A DNA stretch of 64,000 nt from Mesorhabditis belari (lineage: Eukaryota; Nematoda; Chromadorea; Rhabditida; Rhabditidae), in the NCBI GenBank assembly GCA_958450365.1, contig CAUEEP010000725.1, positions 2,566,001-2,630,000 on the forward strand, in the 5' to 3' direction. Positions 58,732-64,000 of this stretch are shown here, one piece after another. Position 1 is the stretch's first letter; every line of letters starts with the position of its first letter. The position numbers and the translations under genes were made by a program. Below the pieces are notes generated by a model that saw only the letters and a program-made list of their open reading frames with translations, was not told the DNA's origin and did no database searches.

Positions 58732-61700
58732 CTAAATGCGAAGTACGTCAAGGCAATTTCGATCGTCGATCCGTTGATGTCCGGGCAGACAATCACACCG
58801 GAACGAGCCGGGAGTGTTCACACAAATCGTTCCCACCAAGCATCCGCCCAACTGTAAAAGGTTTTTAAAATTCGTTGAAAACATTCTTTGACAAGTAATT
58901 GATAACTTGGAATTACAACTCTTGCAAGTTTACTACAAACACTACAAACTACAAACGTAGACTAAAAACGCTTCTAACTTGCTTCAAATCTACCGGATTG
59001 ACATGATCTATAGCGCAAAAACTAGAGAATCTCAAGAGCTTTCGAATGGGCTAAAGCACACCCAAAATATCAATGTTAAAAAAGAAAGTTACACTGGTTT
59101 GTAGCCTGACTCGATTGATTCGACTACCCGCAAGTGTAACGAACCAGTGTAACTTTCTTTAGCATTGATATTTTGGGTGTGTCCATTCGAAAGCTCTTGA
59201 GATTCTCTATTTTTTGCGCTATAGATCATGTCGATCCGGTAGATTTGAAGCAAGTTAGAAGCGTTTTTAGTGTGACAGTTTGTCATTTTTGTAGCTTATA
59301 GTCCCTATGTCTACTTCTTCGTATTGGTTTTTAAACCTCACTTGTTCTCTCGCAGCCTCATCGAATTGGCACTCATCCACATCGGCGCACGTGATTCCAT
59401 CGCCGGTGAACCCCTAATTTGTAGCTACAATCTCTTTTCTTTCATTTTTCTTACCTCTTGACAAACACAATCGGCTCGATCAATGAGATTTGTGCAATTT
59501 GCGTCCGATCCGCATGGAGACGGAGAGCAAAAATCGGTCTGATGGACCTTCGGGCAACAGCCACGAAGCCATTCTGGAGTTGAGTCATCACACGGAACAG
59601 GGGATCTGAAAAGATTTCTATCATTTTTCTAGAGATAAATAGAAGTTAAGAATGAATTTTGCATTTGTTTAAAATTGCATAACATTTGACAAAATTTCAA
59701 ATCATTCAGAATTCAATCTTTCGGTAGAGTTGGAGTTAAAACAAATAACAAACTTATAGTCGAGCATTTCTTGCAGCTAGATGCATTCACTTTAAGAAAT
59801 TTTTCTATTAAATTGTAAAAAAATGACGAAACATAGTGAAGCTCTTGAGTTAAATCAAAATTATCAGATCCACGCCCCACATCCGCGCGAAATGGTGTTC
59901 TCTATCCGTTTTCCATGTTTGAATAGCCATTCAACGCAGAAAAATGTGCTGATTTCAATGGTGAAAAAATTATCAAAATCCGTCTGATACATTTTTTAAA
60001 AATCGCATTTTATCGAAAAAACCGCACTTTTACAAGCAACTCGCTCGCAGTGACCAACTTTCGGCGGCTCGTTTTCAGCGTGGTCGAAAGATTGCGCCCT
60101 CAAAACCGATAACTTTTGTGTGGACCTTTATAAAGATCATTTTGATACCAAAAAAATAAAAATCGATCAACTCTGCGAAGACTTGATGCCTTTTTAAGTT
60201 GAAAATGACGTTTTGCGACTTTCTGCCCGCTAAAACGTGGGCAATCGCCAACAACCTATTTAAAGCAGCCAGACATTTATATTACTCTATTTGAATTTGT
60301 CCTTTTCCCCAGAGGCTTTTAACTTATATTTAACTTATCTCTATTTAAATTGTTGATAAACAAACTCTTAGTAAGCTTTTTAATAGGTATATTTCTTGTT
60401 CACAAAGAGACGGTCAACCAACTACCAGCAGTCATTTTTTTAGCTTTTTGATTAATTCGTTTCTTATTTCAGAAAGCTCTTTCTCATTTCGCCTTATTTC
60501 GCGCCGCCCCCTTTGCCATTGGCAATCTAACTTTGAGATCAAATATCTTGGTGTTGGTCTGTTCAATTAAATAGTTTTTGTACAAATCGACAGAGAAAGA
60601 CTTGGCGCAGCCAATGATACCAAGAATATTTAAATTGGACACCCCAACACCGAGATATTTGAGCTCAAAGTTAGATTGCCAATGGCAAAGGGGGCGGGGC
60701 TTGAACCTAATGTCCCACAATCTTAAATCAAAATAGTACTGACAATGAGCTGTACTTACTCAAATGTGCAAGCAATCGCCCCATCACTGCATCTGCAGCG
60801 TTCACAGGCTCCCGGCTGAAAAGTTGATCCGGACGCGTAAAAGAGACCACTATATTCACACTAAACAAAATCTAAATAGGTTTGTTTTGTCTTAAATATT
60901 ATTTTTATTACGAAACTTATATTGTATTGTAAACTTACATAGTGTTCCAAATGCTTGGCTTTGCCATTGTCACCAACTGATTTGGTCTCATTAACGAACA
61001 CCTCGTCAGCTTTTTCACAACTAAAATTTTCAAGATTCAAATTTTATCAAAAATGAGCAAAATGGTAGATTTTCCGATTAGCAATTCAAAAGATTCATAA
61101 ATCAATCAATTCCAAGTTTTACCTTTTCTGCGTTTTGAACGAATTTGTCATCGACATCGTCACATTGACACTCACATTTGGATGAATCAGCACTTTGAAT
61201 TGACCGTCTTTTCTGGAAATTTGTTTTTTTCAGAGAATTCATTTTACCTTAATATCCCTTTTCTTCATTTTCTTGGACTTTATCCGGCTTCATGAATATT
61301 TCATGAGCTTATTCGCTCTTGTTTCTCAAATAATCCTAGGAAATGAGAAAGAAAGGATAAAAATTGTCGACTCTTGTCCGTTTTCCCGGACTTTTAGAGA
61401 ATTTAAGACGTTTTTGAGTGTTTTGTAAATTGATTGCGTTTAAATTTTATTTAATAGCAAAAAAGCAACTTCAATTGTTTAGTTGGACATTTGTGTAGCA
61501 CAGCGAATTCGCTGAAACTCGGCTATAGTCCGTTAAAGGATATTACGTTTTAAAAGTCCATAACTTTGTCAAGAGATAATATTACTGTTAACTTTTTATT
61601 TAGCTTTAAAGAGGACACTTCAGGCTGTCGAATGATACAAAGCTTGAGTGGATTGGATTTTCCATTTTCATGAAAATCAAGAGACAAAGGCAAGTTGGTT

Positions 61701-63632
61701 TTGATTTTCTCAAGATTGGTTGGATCTTTGCTGCTTTGTAAAAAACGCATTACAAAGAAGAGTTCACTTTGATTTTAACCAACATCCTTTAACTTGAAAA
61801 ATCACTGAAATCGGTGTTTTCAAAATCATGATCAAGCTCCACATATTCATCTATGACAAAGTATCTTTAACTCTTACATTCTCTTCGAGATTTCATTTGA
61901 AACACAATCTGATCGCTGCCCATCATTATCCGTTTCCACCACCAAATTCCCCGTTTCATCTTGTCGAAAGTAGAGTTGTACAAACCCTTTCAGCTCTGTT
62001 TCCCATATTTTTGAAAGATTTTCCTCAGCAATCGAAAGTGATATCTAAATAATTTCATATTTTTCATCTACAAAATTAGAAACCCTATTTATACTAGTAG
62101 TTTGTCATTGAATCACCAATGTAAATCCTTCTTTTCCTCGTTAATCTCAGGAAATACGCGGATTACTGATTACGTTTCTGGTTTTTTTCAAAAAACATGC
62201 ATTTGAAGGAAATTCAAGTTTTAAAAACTGATTGTGAGTTGTGAAAGTTGTCAAGTTTTTGAAGTTTTTTGGGCTTTTTGGCAACTTTAAGCTTAATCTT
62301 ATTCCCTGTCGATTTCTGAAAGCAAGTCGGTTTTATGAAGAGCAAGTCAAGTAAAAAGAAAACACTGAAAAATTTGAAACCATTATTTACTAAGACTAAG
62401 TTAGTTACTTATGAGATTTAGCTATTTCTTATTATTTTTGTTTGAGCTGCTCCCAATCTACTCATTTACCCGTAACTCAATTTTTCCTCACCAGATTTTC
62501 CCTCCGACCCAATTCAATTAACGGCACTGATTCTTCCGGATTCAATAAAGAAAAGAAAATCTAAAGAATGAGAAATTTTGAAATTGAATAAGAGATCATA
62601 CCTCATTTTCTGGGAACTGTTGACTCAGCGACTCGAAGGAGAGTTTGATTCCGCCAAATTCATGTAGGAGTTGTTGGATGAGGGAAACCTAAACATCAAG
62701 TAAAGTTTTCATATCAAAATGTTGCAAACTTTTGATATTTTTTTACTGTTGAAGAAAGTAGAAAATATTTATTCATTTTAAAATTTCATCTTTTTACATC
62801 CAACTATCCAACACCTTCTGCAGAATCTTTAGCTCAATTTTCAACTACTTCAGTGCTCTCAAATGCCTCAAAGAGTCGTTTTCCATTTTCACACTTAACT
62901 GAAATTTCCCATTTTAGCCCTTAGCGAAAAACTTCGAAAAGCCATCAACTTTTTAGAGTAAACGAGCAAAATTGACCAAATTTTTGCCTTAAGATGTTCC
63001 TTAGATCAGAGGAGAAATGTTTTCTTTCATTTGCGATGTGACAGTAATCCGAAAATTGGTTGGGTGTCCTTGCAAGATTTGGGAAATTCTCAGGAATAAT
63101 GGTCAGGTTTGGGAATTGTAAAAATAAATTTAATTTGAAGATTTAGCTTCAGAAAATGCTGACTGACTATTCTAAGGCAACAGGGAGGGCAATCTGCTCA
63201 GGACGGACTACTGTAATGCCAAAAAAGGTTACTGTAGTAAAGCGAAACGTCTCACTCGAGCAATATTTGAATTGAATATTAAAAACAACGAATTTCAATT
63301 GACTACTACGCATGAAATTTCCCTAAATACTGTCCCAGCAGGCGTGCGTTTATGCATCCTAAACGAACGCCTGGCGGAAAAATTCTTTAACCCACGAATT
63401 TTTTTGTATTTTATCCCATTCTCGGGTTTCTTTCTTTGAATAATCAAAAACTCCACACAATTTACGTCTTTCCAGATTATGGCAAAAATCCCGGATTTAT
63501 CGAGCCGTGAAATCTTGGGCAATTTACACCCGATTCTGAAAAACTCACCTGATTTTTGGAGAGTTGAGACCTCAATTCAGCAAAGGCGCAATGAAAAATG
63601 AGAAACGTTAGAGAGACATTAAATATAGACAT
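58732..63632 (-). CDS. Short secreted NELL-like protein (VWC plus EGF)
   Basis: Eight exons: 63549-63632, 62602-62688, 61123-61212, 60939-61020, 60760-60860, 59455-59605, 59342-59413 and 58732-58851; about 260 residues. A signal peptide (MSIFNVSLTFLIFHCAFA) is followed by a coiled-coil stretch (LRSQLSKNQ joined to VSLIQQLLHEFGG). Then comes a Cys-rich VWC domain (CEYSGLFYASG, CERCRCSDGAIAC, LRGCCPKV), an EGF domain (DFCSPSPCGSDANC, CVCQEGFTGDGITC) and a calcium-binding EGF (DVDEC, CVNTPGSFRCDCLPGHQRID). The order and wording parallel the middle of vertebrate NELL1/NELL2, which are secreted signalling glycoproteins. The laminin-G domain and the extra VWC and EGF units are missing, so the protein is about a third of NELL length. 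Most exons join in phase. The exon 3 to 4 junction does not, unless exon 3 uses an earlier donor at 61172, which yields a NELL-like C-D-C-E-K. Introns 4-5, 5-6 and 7-8 are ordinary or carry fold-back repeats. Confidence 0.85.
58949..59283. repeat. Fold-back MITE in the last intron of the NELL-like gene
   Basis: Arms at 58949-59098 and 59133-59283 are close reverse complements, sharing AAAAACGCTTCTAACTTGC and GAATCTCAAGAGCTTTCGAA. The last 33 bases or so of unpaired centre separate them. Confidence 0.9.
60503..60700. repeat. Fold-back element in an intron of the NELL-like gene
   Basis: Starts CGCCCCCTTTGCCATTGG and ends CCAATGGCAAAGGGGGCGG; the arms pair through CAAATATCTTGGTGTTGG. A truncated relative is at 19393-19540. 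Confidence 0.9.
61556..61660. repeat. Dispersed repeat fragment
   Basis: AGAGATAATATTACTGTTAACTTTTT and AGGACACTTCAGGCT resemble 6480-6545 and 12181-12246 in the duplicated block. It lies in intron 2 of the NELL-like gene. Confidence 0.65.
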
Positions 63633-64000
63633 TTTCAAGGGTGATCAATTGGATCGACAACATTAAGTGGAGGTGATTCTGGAAAGTTTGAGTTTTGATT
63701 AAGAACATGACACAGTTCTGAAACTGGAAAATGTTGAAATTCTTGGATAAAGTTAAAGCAGAGATTTTGAATTTAAAACACGCAATAATGTGTTTGAATT
63801 TGAAGAACTTTTGAAGCAATTCAGGAAAAGAGCTGAATAAAGTTATCATTTGAAAATTTAGTGAACATATTATTAGATTAAAATATCAGATTTAATGTAG
63901 ATAATCAAGGAAAATGCTTATTTATAGCCAGCAAGAAAGATTTTTTGAAAAGAGTTCAAAAGCAATCGTTTAGTGCAAAACTCTATGTAAAGCCGTTGAA
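63633..64000. other. Upstream region of the NELL-like gene
   Basis: AT-rich sequence containing the presumed promoter. I see no clear TATA element or trans-splice acceptor next to the ATG at 63632. The 76-codon minus-strand frame here has no support. Confidence 0.4.

Noticed and set aside
61123..61212. Exon 3 of the NELL-like gene read as KDGQFKVLIHPNVSV..
   Set aside because: Its exit phase fits exon 4 but its entry phase does not fit exon 2, and it lacks the C-x-C pattern expected at this place in NELL; kept only as an alternative.

Overview
The window looks like nuclear DNA of a free-living rhabditid nematode, most likely Caenorhabditis or a close relative. The DNA is AT-rich. The real genes are broken into short exons with GT..AG borders and acceptors of the TTTTCAG type, several start codons sit just behind a trans-splice-like acceptor, and all recognisable proteins belong to nematode or general animal families. 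No bacterial operon, phage or CRISPR signal is present. From memory, secreted lbp genes and the ceh-36/ceh-37 pair are X-linked in C. elegans, so X linkage is possible here; this is inference. Most long open frames in the window are chance frames; I built the genes below by joining exons with matching splice phase.

Layout. 1-13.3 kb: no recognisable complete gene. A block of about 5.2 kb is present twice in direct orientation (1847-7103 and 7573-12804, nearly identical), and the second copy is bracketed by 469-base inverted repeats, like a TIR transposon. 13.3-22.7 kb: repeats, including nested inverted repeats around a tRNA-like core, fold-back elements and a 1.8-kb mosaic repeat with partial copies further on. 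23.0-24.25 kb: a decayed mariner transposon. 24.95-25.87 kb: a C-type lectin pseudogene. 26.4-28.1 kb (minus): a small secreted Cys-rich gene with one in-frame TGA; next to it an orphan Cys-rich last exon. 31.4-36.1 kb (plus): two tandem secreted fatty-acid-binding protein genes. 36-45 kb: mainly intergenic, with repeats, hairpins and one doubtful coding candidate. 45.0-50.75 kb (plus): an Otx-class homeobox gene of 11 exons with a GC-AG intron inside the homeodomain. 51.4-55.0 kb (minus, convergent): an SH3-domain protein of 8 exons. 58.7-63.6 kb (minus): a short secreted NELL-like protein (signal peptide, coiled coil, one VWC, two EGF domains).

The genes do not form one pathway. Two are nuclear or cytoplasmic regulators (homeobox, SH3); the others are secreted or surface proteins. 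The most unusual signals are the short NELL-like protein lacking the laminin-G domain, the GC-AG intron cutting the homeodomain recognition helix, the SH3 protein that carries its own PPxxDY-type ligand, and a repeated architecture in which tRNA-like sequences sit inside imperfect inverted repeats.
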